DNA from: Opisthorchis felineus
Taxonomy: Eukaryota; Platyhelminthes; Trematoda; Opisthorchiida; Opisthorchiidae
DNA: 64,000 bases
Direction: 5' to 3'
NCBI GenBank assembly: GCA_004794785.1
Contig: SJOL01006478.1
Location: 1,041,146 to 1,105,145 of the forward strand
The stretch's first letter is position 1; each line of letters starts with the position of its first letter. A model generated the notes under the pieces. The model did no database searches and was not told the DNA's origin. It worked only from the letters and a program-made list of their open reading frames with translations. The position numbers and the translations under genes were made by a program. This document shows, piece by piece, positions 12,901-27,900 of the stretch.

Positions 12901-15900
12901 ACAGTCATGTTTCGTAAGCGGGCAAATTTCTCGAGTTTGCGGCTGATTCTGATATCTTGCGAGAGAGATCACGCTATTCAAACGTGCAGTGTGCGTTTCT
13001 AGAATGAAAGGCTTTTGACAGAGGTGCTTGACGGGCTAGTTTTAAGATAGCAAAATAGTGGGTTTAATTTAAAAAGATGGAATCAAGTTGATCTCTCTGC
13101 TTAACGAGCAAAATAAAGTAACATTCACGAAGAATCGTCAAACAAATTCTGACCACCAGTGGCAATACACCAAATATTATCAAAACGGACAGTAGAACTG
13201 CTGAGACATGGGAAAATAAAACCGTTTAAAATTAGAGTCAAATATATACTGCTTAGAAGTCTGACTTCGAACTGATATCAACGAGATACAATAGCAAAAC
13301 CTTTGGACCATTTACACAAAATCTGGTTGATGAGTGCCCTTGCGCTGCCACACCTACTACGAAGTCACACCTTTTGATCAACCGCAAAAGTGGCACATAC
13401 ATGAAGAAAGAAGTCTATTTTATCTGCCGCTTGATTGATTTAGATTCTTAAATACACATTTGTCCAGGCATACCTTTATTTTTTATCGGCGAGGCAAGTT
13501 AAACATGTCGGAGATTCGCCCCAAAAATTGGTGGGCATTACGCAGACAGGGAAGAAATTTTTTGGGAATTTAGCCATGTGTGGGAAATTCTCACAAAGCC
13601 TTGTTCTTGTCTATGTTTCCTTCATACCAGTTGCCCGAACGACCAAAGCTCGGTAAGTAGGCTTGTTTGGGACGGCGGGAAACGATTACAAGTGTTTGCT
13701 GTTTTTTGAGGACATTTTCTTGCGTGCGCTTCTCGAAAAACAAACAGGCTCATGTATAAGGCGAAGCAAAAACAGGAGAAACACAAGTCAACTCGGAGGT
13801 TTTGTCCAGAGGAGCACAAATAGGTGCTCCAGGGTCAATATTTTACTGAGAACTTCTAGCCCCAAAAATTCATCTTTCTACACTGGACACAGTGGATTGC
13901 CTGGTCAGCCTAGTGATCCAGTAGACGTTATCACCTGAAATCACGTCTGCAAGCAGTGATAATGCGTACTAAGCTTAGAAAAATTGTTGTTATGTTGGCT
14001 GAATTCTACGTCTACTATCCAACTTCTCCGTGACGTTAGTTTATGCTGACAGACTGGGAATCCCGATAATTCTGGTTCGTCCTTTTAAGAAACGTCTGCC
14101 GTGCGAACTTCTCTAATCATTAGAAAGATTGGTTCCGATACATTTCAGTTAGTTATTGGGTCTATTAAGTTGTTTCACTACCAATAAAATGATAGTGCCT
14201 GTTCGGGAAAAAACACTGGGTCGCCTAATGTTATCCGACACCTCATTCGAACGGCTTGTCGAAAGCGCGTCACATGACATGAACTTCGTAGATGAAAGTG
14301 GCCTTCAATCGTGCCTGAGTGCTAGTCGCCCAGTCACTGCTGAATTGTTGTGGGCCCCGTCGCCATAGCAACTAGTGAAAATCATCCTTGAGATACTCGG
14401 GAATTGAACGGGTGTCCAAGCTGTTCACAATTTCAGCACTGATTGGCTTCCTTTATAGGATGAAATATCGACTGAATCAAGTATGGACACCCGGTTCTAC
14501 TAAAACTAATTAATGTAACTTGTACATCACAATTCATTATTTTATACAGTTTACTCCATTGCCAAACCCATGTTTAGAAATATGGGTAATACATTCTGCA
14601 GAATTCCAGACCTTTTAATCTTCGACAGCACAATCTTCACTCTGAAAGGCGCTCTGGAAAATATCTCTGAACGGTGTTACTGTCAGATCTTCGACGCTCG
14701 CAAGAAAGAAATGAGCTGTGGAAGAGATACTCAACACAACACAACGAAATGTTACGGAAAAACTACATGGAATTAAATTGTCCCAAACTACTTAGTGTGA
14801 AGCGTCTTGATGCCGTTGCGATACACTGCTTGTTTGAGGGGTTGGGTTCAATGGGGTTGCCTTTCAAACCACTGTTGACCCCCATCAAAGTTCAGATATC
14901 CTGAAACTCAGTGGGCTAAATTCTCTTACATTCTTAGAAGAACAAACCTTCAAAGCTTTTTAAAATATAAAATTGCCCGCCGCGATTATTCGTGTTTTAG
15001 ATTCAGAATGCTCGTGTGAAGACGGGCACAGTTTTATTTCCACCTCCATCGTGATGGTGCATCTTTAAAACGTAAGTCATTTATTATGTATAGCTGGATT
15101 TTTCATAATCCATGTCTTCTTTCGTGCCGTGTAAAAACAATATTGTTGCAATTTTTCGCACTTTCAGAAAAGAACTTTTGCAGTTAGTTTGAGCTAAAAA
15201 GTCCACGGTAATTTTTTGCATTAACTGCGCGATTACTGTGCTGATTAACTGACGTTACGGAATAAATGGGAACAAGTAAATTAAGCTGATAGCTTACCCA
15301 GTACTTCAACTGTAAACTCAGGATTCTCTAGTTGTGCCACCGTTTGGAGGATGCCTGTTAAAACCGTCTCGATTTGGTTCTTCTCCGATGTCTGGAACCG
15401 TCTTGCCAGAGATAACAGATCAAACGATACTTTCCAGTTTGGGTACGCAGAAGTAAAGTTCACTGGCATCAGATACCACACACAATCGTAGATACCTGAC
15501 TCCTTCAAAAATTTCGTCAGCTGACCACGAAAGAGGAAGAAAAGCAAAATATTTAAACATGTCACTACTTATCAATAAATATCTCACAATACAACACTTT
15601 TCTCGACGAAAGTACTGATACTTTTGGAGATGTGACAGGTTTCAAGCTCCACTTGATACGCAAGTTTTTCATTGACTAACAGCAGTGAAGGCTCGTCAGG
15701 TCCATATCGAGAAAAGTTGCAAGATACCACTGCACTCTCTATTACTGGAACTTTACCATGTCATGTAAACAGGATAGACCAAAATACATGTCAGCGGCAG
15801 AAACAAATCGTCCTATATGTTCAAAGTATACAAATATCTAAGGTGCCCCCGCCTTAAGTTACTTCCTTTTTCCTTTGCAACAGTTCGGTTTCTGAGATTT

Positions 15901-18900
15901 ACGAGTTACACATCCATGAACTCCGACTGCGTTTAGCCTGCATGGACAACCAATGGCGTACCCTCACAAACAAGTTCCCACAAGTAAAATTCACAAAATC
16001 TCAATTTCTCATAGGGTGATGGTCTTGCAAAGAGTTTGTAAACCGACCTTTGACTAGGAGATAATGATTTTAACTGATTGGGCGAATTGGGTGCTTTGAA
16101 GACACGGAAAGTGATGAAGTTTTGTAGGATGCCTGGAAAAGCATCACAAAGTCGAATTAAAATCACTTATTTGTTTCATGGTTCTGTTTGATAGGACTGG
16201 GATGTCTATCATAGTTTAGGTGGTCGCAGTCTGGTGCTGAGAGTTATAGACGGATTCCACCAATTGCGTTAGAAGTGCTTTGCCGTATATTTTACCTAAA
16301 GGATCATGAAGCAGATGACTGTGCTAATGGTCCATTGAAAATCGTCATGCAATAGTGACCTACCAGGGCTACCGAGGATCTATAGGCGTCAGCGTTGTTG
16401 ACCATCTGAACCACAGAAGCACCAGGGGAAGTTTCCCTTGATTGAATTTTGACCAAGACATCTGAAGAAGAATAGTGAATCTGGTGTATGATCATTTCAG
16501 TGAAATAGTTGAACAAGAGAGGAATCCCGAGTCAAATTCTTATCGACATTGTATTAGAGCAATCCAGCTTAAGGTCACTAGTTCACGCCATCGTACAGGT
16601 CGGCAAACAATTCCCAATATCAATTGATGTAAACTGATGACACAATGGAAAGGAGGTTGAAGCAAAAGAATGATTATACAGGCATGAAGCTGTTGAAATG
16701 AACTGCCCAGAAAGTCACTAGAAACCTTTCGACGGCCCACGATAGGTTTCATCATTCTTTCGGCTCATCAGGTAGACGATATCCCCAAATTTCCGTCAAA
16801 GTTATGTTTCTTCAGGAAAACACACTGCGACATCTCAAATACCGCAAAAACGGAAACAGAAGGCGGCTTCTGTGCATCACATTTAGTCGAGGTGTATGAT
16901 AAATGATAGGTTCGGCTGGCATCCAGATTGGTCCATTGTGAAAATCACGTTGATATGCAAATGGGTATATTTCGCGAAAGGAATAACTCTGGCAACTGTG
17001 TGAGAGACATAAAATCAGATGACCTCAACGTTTTTTGGAAGACACTCATATGTATGATGGTTTCCCCGGTGTATAAGTGAAATCGGGCTAGTAAATTTTC
17101 TGCGCTTACAACCCTTGTTCTTTCATACAGATTAGAATGAGTACCGTTGTCGGTTGAATATTCGCCCAAAGCACATACAATAGAAGCGAAAGAACAGATG
17201 GCATTGTTAGCTGAGTTAACACAAATTAATCGACAGAATACTCCACGATTCAATTGAATGAAGCATATAAATATGGATCAGCTGAAGAAGTGTCAAAATC
17301 ACAAGACTCTGGAATATATTCTCACACCATTAAAATTGTCTTTTTTGTACTGTCAAAGGTCTATGTCTCAATACACTGAGGTTCCTGTACCACAAAGATG
17401 GGTGTATCAGAAAATTGGGTATGATGCAACTTTTGGCGTTTTCCGCTAACGCTTCTCGGTACCTGGTAATCGCCCGAATCGTTCACATACGTACTTGAAT
17501 AATTATACTTCCTTTCAATATGCCTGTTCTGCTAGACTGTATTTATGGAAAGAAGGGTTTCAGTTGTTCTGACTGATTACCCCGAAAAAGAAAACACCGA
17601 CGTAATGGCTTAATTGTTTTTCGCTGCCTTTTCAACCTTATACAAGTATAATAACCTGCGAATACTACCAGCGCCTTAAACCCAAACGGCTAAATTCGCA
17701 ATGCGTTCTAAAAAGCCTGATTTGAACACTTTGCATGCCTTTTAAGCTGGGGACCAGGGAATCGGTGTTGGAGGGATCCAGCATGCCGTGAAGTGAATGT
17801 TGACTTGTTTATTTGAAGGTCAGTGGCTTCAATTATAGTGGATTAAATTTGAGGAATAAAGCTTGCGAATTTGAATGGAAATCAGCCAAAGTGAGTTTCA
17901 AGTAGTGGTTTCAACAATTTCTGTTGGGAATTTTTGCACAAGAGGAAAAGTTATGGCTAAGATAGTTCAACTCGACAATCGATTAAGTTCAATACAGAAA
18001 TACATTATACGGCTTGGCTCAAAATCCATAAACATCATGCCATCACGAAAATTTGTTGTTTACGTCTTCATTTTTTTGGAGAGCGTGGAATTGGATACGT
18101 TCGAAAATAAAAAGCAAACATTTTTAAACTCACCCAGGGTACGATACCCGAACCGAACCCATTCGTCTCCAACATGAAGACACCAAAATAATTTTTCTGT
18201 ACCCAAAATGAAAATATACAATATTCGGGTAAGTTTACAGAGATGAGAGTAACTTTTTGGCTTGTGTTTAATGGTTTGCGAATTTTTCTTCGTTTGTCTG
18301 TCAAGGAAAGTGCACCAGATTATGTCAGTTACATATCCTATATGGCAAACTCTTACATTCAGAAAACGTCACAAATGGTAAGGATCTAATCAGAATACTC
18401 TCATGTATTTGCTCGCAAAAGACAAAGAAACGACATCTGATAAGTGATTGGAAAACAAATTCATTCTGCCAGATATAAACAAGTAATATCAGTAGCCCAC
18501 TTTGGATATTTGAGTGTTTAATTATCTGATGAGCCTGGTACCCTTGTCACAAGCATTTCTCATGAGTTGAGATGACGCCGTCAGTAACTATGGTGGCAAT
18601 ACACTTCGATTTTTAGCCATTGGTTGGTGTGTACGGTCGCATTCAATCGAAGCTACCCACCAATATTTTTGTTTACAATAAATCAACTCAGCTGAATACG
18701 GCTGGAATACTTTCGGTGTTGGAGAAGTTTTGTCTGCTCGCGTAACGCGCCCTTCGGTCCCGTTTACTTGAAAAAGAGGTTGCTATCGCCAAGCTTTCGT
18801 CGGAATGTTGCAAGCACCTTCAACCACTTTGACAAAAGGACGTCAAGACTGGTAGATAGCACCACACGCGGAGCCGTATTAGGCAGGTGAATGATATCAT

Positions 18901-21900
18901 GTTACAAACCATTTGTTTTGCCCCAACTCCCCCTGTGAAGCACTTCTAACCATCTGGGTTAAGCTTTGAATAGAAAGTCCAAATCCAGCCTCGGGGCAAA
19001 CACGGAGTTCGTGCATAAGCTTTTAAATGTGTTGTTTTGATATTGTAATTAATCTATTCCTTGACGGAACATACTACTTCCAAGGTTGCTCATTATCACA
19101 TGAGTTATTAAGCAAACAACTTATGATAAATTACCTTGACCTAGATCCACATGTTAACGATGGGTGTTTATTAAAGATAACCTCAGAGGCACATGATATA
19201 GTCTGCATGAATCGGGCTCAAAGTGAACGTGTTTATCACACTCAAAATCAAAAAGCGGGTGATTCAAACGATCCAAACAAACGGTAGTCCCTAGACAGTC
19301 ATTTACTGACGTCATGGAAGAACCGGCTGATACCTAAGCGCCAGTAGGCTCAATGGTAAATGAAAATAATCCTGGATGACATCCGAAACTCTGAATCCCT
19401 GTCCTGGTGAAGGATGTTACGTTTGAACATCTCTGCCGCTTTGGACGTACTACTGAATTCCCTGAGGTAGTCAGCTGCAACCAATAAAGTTATTCACTTT
19501 TACGGTATTTAGTCCACGTTCTCCGAAAATCTCTCGGTGTTTTTTAGAATATATTCATCTATATAAAAGTCGAGACTCTGTTGAACTTGGATATAGACAA
19601 TCGCGGTTGTGGTAGAACTTTGTGAACACGTGGAAATACATGCAAACATCCATTTACATATTAAGGTAACGGTGAAGATCGACTCAACGGAATCCATAAT
19701 TGATTATATCTTCCAAAGAAATATGTTGCGTACGTGTTGTCTCCGGCTTCAGTTGGAACGATATTTAACACATTTGGTTGACTATACTTATGTGGTACTC
19801 TTAATGAGTGTTTGGATCAGATTGTCACAAATGTCGTCCTATGAGGAATGGCAAGTAAGTACCTCATCATCGCGTCCTTGGTGCTGGCCAGCGTACAGTG
19901 ACATTGCCCAATGACCTAATTTTAAAGATACTGCGGTTTATTGCTCTCAAAGGATGACATTTTCGTAAAAAAACATCGTTACTCTGTCCCTGTTGCCTTA
20001 AAGTTCCTGGTTTCATGGATTGAAAGTGTTGCTAGATTGCCCCTGACGTTATTTGATATTCCGAAAGATCGTTATTTTCATTCTCATCAGGCCAGTTCCT
20101 TGTGTTCAGTCGTTATTCATTTGATCAACAGTCCCGTTTTCTTTATTACATTTAGGTGACAGAGTCGACAACTTCATTGTGTCTACGTGTTTCAACACTT
20201 ATTATTAGGGCCAGAAATCTATGCAAAATGATGCATCTCAGTTAATGACCACATATTTATGTTAAATTGCATTGAAGGGCAATGAGCCTCAGAAGGTTCA
20301 AACTTCAAATCATGCACGAGACACACTAAATTCGGAAACATCTCGGAAGTTCCTTAATCAAATGCCCCGATCATAATTGTTTGCATTTTTCAAGGTGATA
20401 GCAAAGATTTTGCTAGTTTGCCGCATCTGTTGTTCGAATCAAATGCTCAGAAAAAGATGTAGTCAATAATGGCTCTGTATTATTAACATTGTTGATGAAG
20501 TAACTACCTGTACGATATTGTGTCTGCATGACCTAACATCCCACTGTACAGCGCTTGCTCAGTCAACGCACTAAAGCATGGGGCACTTACACAAACAAAG
20601 TAATGCTTTTCAAACGAACCATCGTACTCTACTCACCACTTAGGTTCGGCAGGTTATCGGCGCTCCGTTTCATATCTGAAAGAAGGATCAAACTTACGCA
20701 GAATTCACAGAATACTGGTAATCAGGTTGAGCAATCAAGTGACATTCATAAAGCGCACTCACCTGTCAAAACCGGTCCAGTCTGAAAGCATCTTATTTCT
20801 GGAAAACAGATAAAAATGCATGTTTATTCAGACGGTTCCGTACACTGTTTATAGAGAACAGCTAAGGCAAGGCCTGGTGCGGTTCAGCACAGCACAGAAA
20901 TCAAGTGCAGTGAGACTCCGTTGACTCTGTACATGTATATCATAACACTAGTATCTTATCATTTACTTTAAACATATCACTGTGTCAACCAGGCAACAGC
21001 TTTCCGAGGGCAACTTCATTTTTTCTGAATTTCGGTCCATAATTTAGAAGAAACTAGACCTGTCTGAACAGACAATTGCATTTTCCCCCACCTTGGTGAG
21101 GGAAATCTCAGTGTCTAAATCTCAGTGGTGAAGACATTTTTGTTGCATTTTCTTCAGCTAACCAAATTGGTATTGCGGTAGTTTGGAATAAGTACTTCTG
21201 AGAAACACGCTGAGTGCCAACGGCCATGGTTACAGAGCAGATGGTGAAGAAAAGAATTCTGCAATTCAGAGGAGATTGTTTGGCAGATGACAAATGATCT
21301 GAAGTGTGAATTTGACCCAAAATCGTTTTCGAATTGCAACACAAATGCACCTAATCCAATATATTCGCGGGATCGTTCTTCTTCTTCGTTTGAACGTAGT
21401 TGTTCGGATTCCTCTGCCGCCCATGTAATTCGTCGGGTCTCTTGCTTTTGTGCTGGCATTCAGGTCCGAAAGTCGACACGCGTTTACGAAAATGCATAGC
21501 TGAACAAAACCTTGCATGTTATTTAGGCGTTGGTGTATTTGTCTCCTAAAAGTCGAAGTTGAAATGGTGACCCTGCTTTAAGCGCGGTCAAAAAAACACT
21601 ACAAGCCGGCACCAGGTAGATCTGCAACCTTCATGTCGAATGTTGGTAAAAAGTTAAATCCAAAACTGTTATCCATCAGCAAGACTCTTAGTCAAGGTTC
21701 ACAAGATAACCTTTGTATGCGTAGAATTCTTTGAGGCGGTGCCTATTGCCACGGTAATAATGAAATGACAATCTAGTGGACATCTCTCTACGCCCGCTCA
21801 AATGAATTACGGATCTAGTTTCACACACGCGTTTACATCTTGCCGCTGGTGAGCGTTAATAAGATGTTAACTTACTGCAATCTGTTTCATCTCTCGTTAC

Positions 21901-24900
21901 TATTGCGGTTGGTAAAATGACTCGGTGATTTACAAACCGCTTTGCGATTATTAAAACAAGAGACAAGAGGCACATCATCAGATGTCACAAGTCGTTTACC
22001 GAGGGTTCATAAATAGACCTGACCCAGTTGACGGGAATCGGAGGGGCCAAGATCAACTATATGTGGCCATCATTCAGTAGGATCGCAGACCGATGAATCG
22101 CTCCAAAAATAGGCCGGGGTTGTTCCTCTCTATCACCACAATTCGGCGCACGACCACTGATAGACCACTGCGCCTTTCCAAACAATGATTCATTGAAGAT
22201 GGCATTTCGTGTTTCGGAGAGACTCGGGGAGAAAATCAACGACCATTTCTTAAACGTTGGCTACCCACACTGCCCTTGCTGGCAAACCCGGCAATTGTTT
22301 TTAAATAAGCCAAGTAAAGGCGTGCTGTTCCGGCCTGCTTTGTGCTCCAGAGTATTAGGAAAGTAAATTACTCAAGTTTCTGCCGCAGGACGAGTTAAAA
22401 AATTGCTTGTTGTTAGTCATTTTATGTGATTCAAAGTTATTCTTAGAAAATATAAACATGAATAATTGGACTTCGTCAAGGCACAGTAAACCTCATAAAA
22501 TGAGAAGTTAGATGGTTCAAACTGCATTTTACTTTCTATCAAACCCGAGTATATTAACTAACAGTATTTTATTGATCTCAAGGAATAACAGCAGTGCAGT
22601 TTGTCGTTCATGTGTCAAAAAATTACGTACTCTTTACCCAAGGTCTACGGGATAAATTACCATCTTTCCAATATTTATATGCATATGACTCCTGTGTGTA
22701 AGCAACCTGAAACTGTATTGTTACGCTCAACAAACAAGTAACATGCCACAAAGAACTCAGAATGGTAGCGTGGGAAACTGGGAAGGTCTGCAGAATGGTC
22801 GAATAATACAGCTCTTCTACGAGAATAGGTTTATGTCACCCGAGGCATGTATCTTGTGTGTCAGCTGAAGAACATCATAAAATGAAAGATACGCAGTATT
22901 TTTTACTATAAGCCACTCACTCGTTTGCAAACGCTGTATTTTCCTTACTGTAAAAGTTCGTTGAAAATTTAGCGGACATAAGTCTGATAAGGTATAATAT
23001 TTTCTTAACCAGGTCAAACTTTTTCAAAAGGATTGTTTATTAATATCTGTGAGGTATTCAGAGTGCTAAATTGTGCTAAATTTCAACGTCCAAGCAGCCA
23101 TGTTTTTCATCCAAGAGGATGCTTGCTGTTTCTTAATTGAGACAAGATTGGCTGAATCAATGCAGAGCTCCCTTCGTGAAACGTGTTAATATTTGACTAG
23201 TGTTTGGCAGATCGATGAGTCCCATCATTATTCGTTATTATTATGTTTTCGCATACTGATTATTGAGCACATTAGACAGTATTTTGTCTCAGGGCATGTG
23301 TTCCACTTCAGAGGCTATATGCTGAAGCGCTATTACCCCGTCTACATTATTTCTTTGCGCTGATCTCACTCAAACCTACTTGGATGATTCTATTTATATT
23401 TCTCAATAAGATCAAAATAGGTTTTGATTACTTTCCTTCCTAACCAACTTATATATCTATCCACAGCGCAGTATAAGTTAGTTAGGGATGCAACAAACTT
23501 TATTAAGAAAATTTCACGGAGCTTTGAAGAAAATTCAGTCTGCAGATTGAGGTCAAACCAGCAAAGGTTTAAATTAGCCTTCAGTGGTTGAATGTTGCAC
23601 CTCACTTTCTCAAGCATACTATTATTCATTTCTGTATTTTGCCGAAATTCCCCTTTCCTTCTTCTAAGCGTACCATTTCCCAACAACATTGCTTGATTCA
23701 TTCACGGCAATCGGACCGACGTAAACGTTAGTGAAGAGTTCCTTCTGCGATAGAAGCCACTGTATGCTGAAACCGGGAAGCACCTTACAGTGCGTCTCAC
23801 ATAACTCCAAAGAGTTACAAACCCATGATATTTCGGTTGCTAGTTGTTCGATCACTTGACCGTTCTGCCATGAGCTGCTGATCAGCAGTCTCATTAACGA
23901 ATACTTGGATAGGATATACTTGCACTCATGCATCCATCGCAGAATTCACACGAAGTAGTTACGTGATGCCCAGCACCAGGGGTGACAATCACACCTTCAT
24001 ATTATAAAGATTTACCAACCTATGGGATAATTTGAGAATGTTGGTAGTCTGAGGAGATTTAACATTTTCAATGGGGATTCCGACCTGTAAATGAAGTTCA
24101 TATGCCGGAAACATCAAACCTTCTCATAAACGTATGTCCAAACCACCTAGTATCCACCGCTGCAGTAAAACTGTCATTTACGGGTTTGAATCCCCATATA
24201 TTCGTCGGCAATTATTTCGAGTGGGCATTGCCTAGCCTAACAAAACCCTGTGGTCCACGTGGAATCGTGTGAATTGTTTCACGTTGTTGTTACTGCAACG
24301 GATTTTGAGATAAGGAGCGTGTACGCCATTTGTGCCATGCACTGCGCATTAGTCCACATACTTGATTGTACTTATAGTTTCTTCGAAATTACCTGGTCTG
24401 GTCACTCAGAGCATTGGGGTCATTATTGCGCCCCAGGCAAACAGTGTAAGAATGTTGACCTCTTGCATCAACACACGAATGTTCAATATGAGAATTGAAC
24501 ATTTGATTAAACCGCGCCTTTCCTGCGTATCGTCTGACTCAATATTAAAATAAGCGGTAGTATTTGTTCACCCTTTCATATTCCTTATCTGAATGGTATT
24601 GTCAGCTCTTGAGTGTTCATCTGTACATATCATTTTGACCCCGCATATAAAAGAGTTCAAAACATTTTGTCAGTAATCACAGAACACCATGTAAGGCAAT
24701 CTATGTAACCTACAGAGTGAGTGGGTCCATGACACAAACTACATCATGGTCTGATTTGTTTGCTCTAATAAGATAATACAGGCGTCGAAACTATAACTTC
24801 GCAGGTAAAAATATTCCGTGCGAAAGTGAGTTCGGGAGACGTAAAGATCCATCTAAAACTCTTTCTGTCCAATGCAAAAGTTGTTTAACCCACCGCCACC

Positions 24901-27900
24901 TGCACAATTAGAAACTGACCCAATATTTGTCCCTACTGGTGCCCGATAAAAATATCTTCCACAGTTGTTTGGGAAATTATTGTGGCTCCATTTGTTAGTT
25001 TATACATGGTGCCTGAGCACTGTTACAGGTGGATTATTGGTACACGTTTGGTTATTGACAATAACTGACAGTTACTGACGGGGGAATAAAGTTGCGTCAA
25101 AATCCGTAAGTGTATTTCCTGAAGACAAGTTGAAGATGTAACTACTCGGAGCAACTCAAGTAGTCGAGGCTGGAGTTGGAATTTCGAAAAAAAAGATTTT
25201 CGAGCGTTTTTGAACATTTCATGTGAAACATTTGTCGTGTTGGAAAGATGTCTCGGAGTCGTTATATCATACTTAGATTGAATCTTCATAGAGCAAGCAT
25301 GGATGTGCGATCTGCTAGAGGAATGTATGTGAAGCTTTTCGGATGATGGCACTTAACAAATAGGGATATTACTTTGCCCACCCTGTCTAAGCTCGAAAAG
25401 TTTAGGAAAACATGACAGTGTATGTAAAAAAATGTTGCACAGTAGCTCTAGAGTTTCACACGAAAATCATCTTCACCATTCGGAGTAAAATCAGTACACA
25501 ATAATCGGCGGGTTGTTCCACAAATGTCACTATCTTAATCTGACGGCAACTACTGGTTTTAGTTGCTACCTGTAAGTCACAAAATCAAGTACTCTCCATT
25601 AAACTGTGGCTTATCAAATCATACTGCATACTGCAGTTATTCTCTAGCTTCCTCATTTGACTTAAAGTTCGAATAATTCATATTCCTCTTACTAATTTAA
25701 CAACAATACGAATAGCCAACATGCGATTTTAAACGCTGGGCGATATAAACTTAGTGCGTTCCATGAATATGACACAATACACTAAAGCGCGATCAACTAG
25801 TTTCCTGGGTTTCTTCGCATGACAGCATACACAGTGTCCATGATAACTTAAGAGTCACTCGGAACTGTTTAGCACTGTCCGCTAAAGAATGTTAAAAATC
25901 TGAAAAGTTCAATTTTCCTCCTATTTGGGTATCTCTTTAAAATCAGCTCGATTTGCAAATGCATTAGTGTCTTCATGTATTTGCAACTTAATGTTTGTGT
26001 AGGACTTAAGACTGAGCGGATTTTGGGACGGAGGACAAAACATGTATTGCACAGCCTGAAAGGCTCCATTGATTCTATGCTTATTGTCACACAAAGTAAA
26101 TCACTTCTAGACAATGTATATGTTTCGAACCGAGAAAAAATAACCTTATGAAACGAATTCTGTTTACATCCACGTTGTAACTGTCCTGGGTTGTAACTTC
26201 TTCGATTTGTACTCAAGTGAATTTTATAATAAAACATGAAATGTGAAAGGTGAAAATAAATGAACCCGACCGTAGTTTAGAAATTTGGCGACTTCCTCAT
26301 TTATAAATGCTTCGTTTGTCATGAGTTAATGGTGAATTCGTTGGCTAGGTATATTCATTAAAACAACAGAGGCATTACAAACTGAGGATTATACCTTACA
26401 CTTAGAGTGTAACAGGTGTATATAACAGCACGAAAAATAAAACGGAGGTAACTGCGACGTTGATCAATCTAACTACACGGGTTTCTTAGGCTGGTTCACA
26501 CCACTGATTATGTCCACGCGCCTAGATTCGAGTGCAAGATTATCTTGTCGTGAGAATAACCGTACTCACAACAGGGACAGGACCATTCATAATCAAGCAT
26601 AGTGACCTTCAGCTGATGAGGTGAATTAGAAATTCTCAGACATCCAACTCACAAGGGGGTATATATGGCTTAAACAATCCTGCAATTGATAAATACCAAA
26701 TGAAGCAATAAATGAATACGTCTTAGGAAGAATGCCTTGCTCAGTGTATCCAATTTTAGTTGAAGCATTGAAAAATGTATGACACGTCTTATGCACAGAG
26801 CTTAATGTCACGGTTCGCGATTGTGGTTAGATCAGCTACGTGAAAACAATTGGATTCACAAAATTACTAAAGCCTATGTCAAGCGGAATGCATGACCTTA
26901 AAAAGTCAGAATAATTCTTGTCAACTGATATGGTTCAAGTGCATTGCTTGATGTTCCACCTATGACAAGCAAGTGCAATCGATCAGCAGTTGTGTTCCAC
27001 AAGTAACGTGCACAGAGTGGTGTTCAGTCGGACTGCGCGCCACCACAAGTATCATAAGATGCTTAGTGAAAACATAAATTGTGTTGCAGAATATCAAATA
27101 GGTTCAGCGTGAATGTTGCACATTCATTTTGGCACAAACTACTCGAGTCTAAATATACAGACACATTCGCCCCAGATACGCGTAGGGTGCGTTTAAGTTT
27201 ACAGGCGTAGCTCTTTGCACTTCTCTTTTTTGAACTACTCGGGTTTTTTTATATCGACTGACAAACTGTTTAACGTACCAGACAAAGGATGAGAAGATTC
27301 GCTTTCTTTCTCTGAAAAAGAAACGTTAAACTCCATCCTGGACGTTGTTTTGGAAAACAGATGCTCTTGTTGGCACCTTCTTTTCAAATGCTGAGCAAGG
27401 GAAGTCTAACTTGTAAGAGAAAGGTCGAAAGAAAATGATTGCATTAAAATACCCGTTCCCCTACATATCGACTTATACCACGCAGCGAATTGGTAAAATT
27501 GTTTCTCTAGAGGGGTGGACGCACTGGGCATTTGCGTGGGATACCACGAAAAAATGCAACTATCGTCTACGTTAAATAAAATTATATTGTAAGGTTAATT
27601 GTTTACTCGCCGACATAACAGTCAAAACGTAAACACAGTCCGCTTGTCGTTTTTGTGATTCTTCATCGCGGACGGCTAATCGCCAATTTTGCTTTATATG
27701 CGCCTTTTACAATAAATATTCTCAGTAGACTCGTGGTAACACCTTTGAGGTTCAAAATGTGTGGAAGATCAGCATTCACGCATCCACTACCACGTTCGCA
27801 AAGCAACTGTAACTGGCGTAATTAATTCGCTCATACAATCTAGGGCAAGGAAAACTGTCCGTTTACTCTTTGGAATTCAGCTACACTAAAAATTCCTCTG

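Noticed and set aside
11168..15297. 12-nt exon near 13.93 kb with a very good acceptor
   Set aside because: The donor (GTGATA) is poor and a 12-nt exon cannot be told from chance.
15962..16132. Open minus frame of 171 nt with an excellent acceptor (ttgtgatgcttttccag) and GTACGC donor
   Set aside because: It is phase 1 to 1 but lies between an exon ending in phase 0 and one starting in phase 0, which join directly and in register with the other modules. Kept out unless RNA shows it.
21873..21990. Minus exon-like frame with a hydrophobic start ([12 protein letters not shown]) and GTAAGT donor, possible signal-peptide exon
   Set aside because: It lies in the middle of the modular gene, would need its own promoter, and the phase after it leads nowhere.
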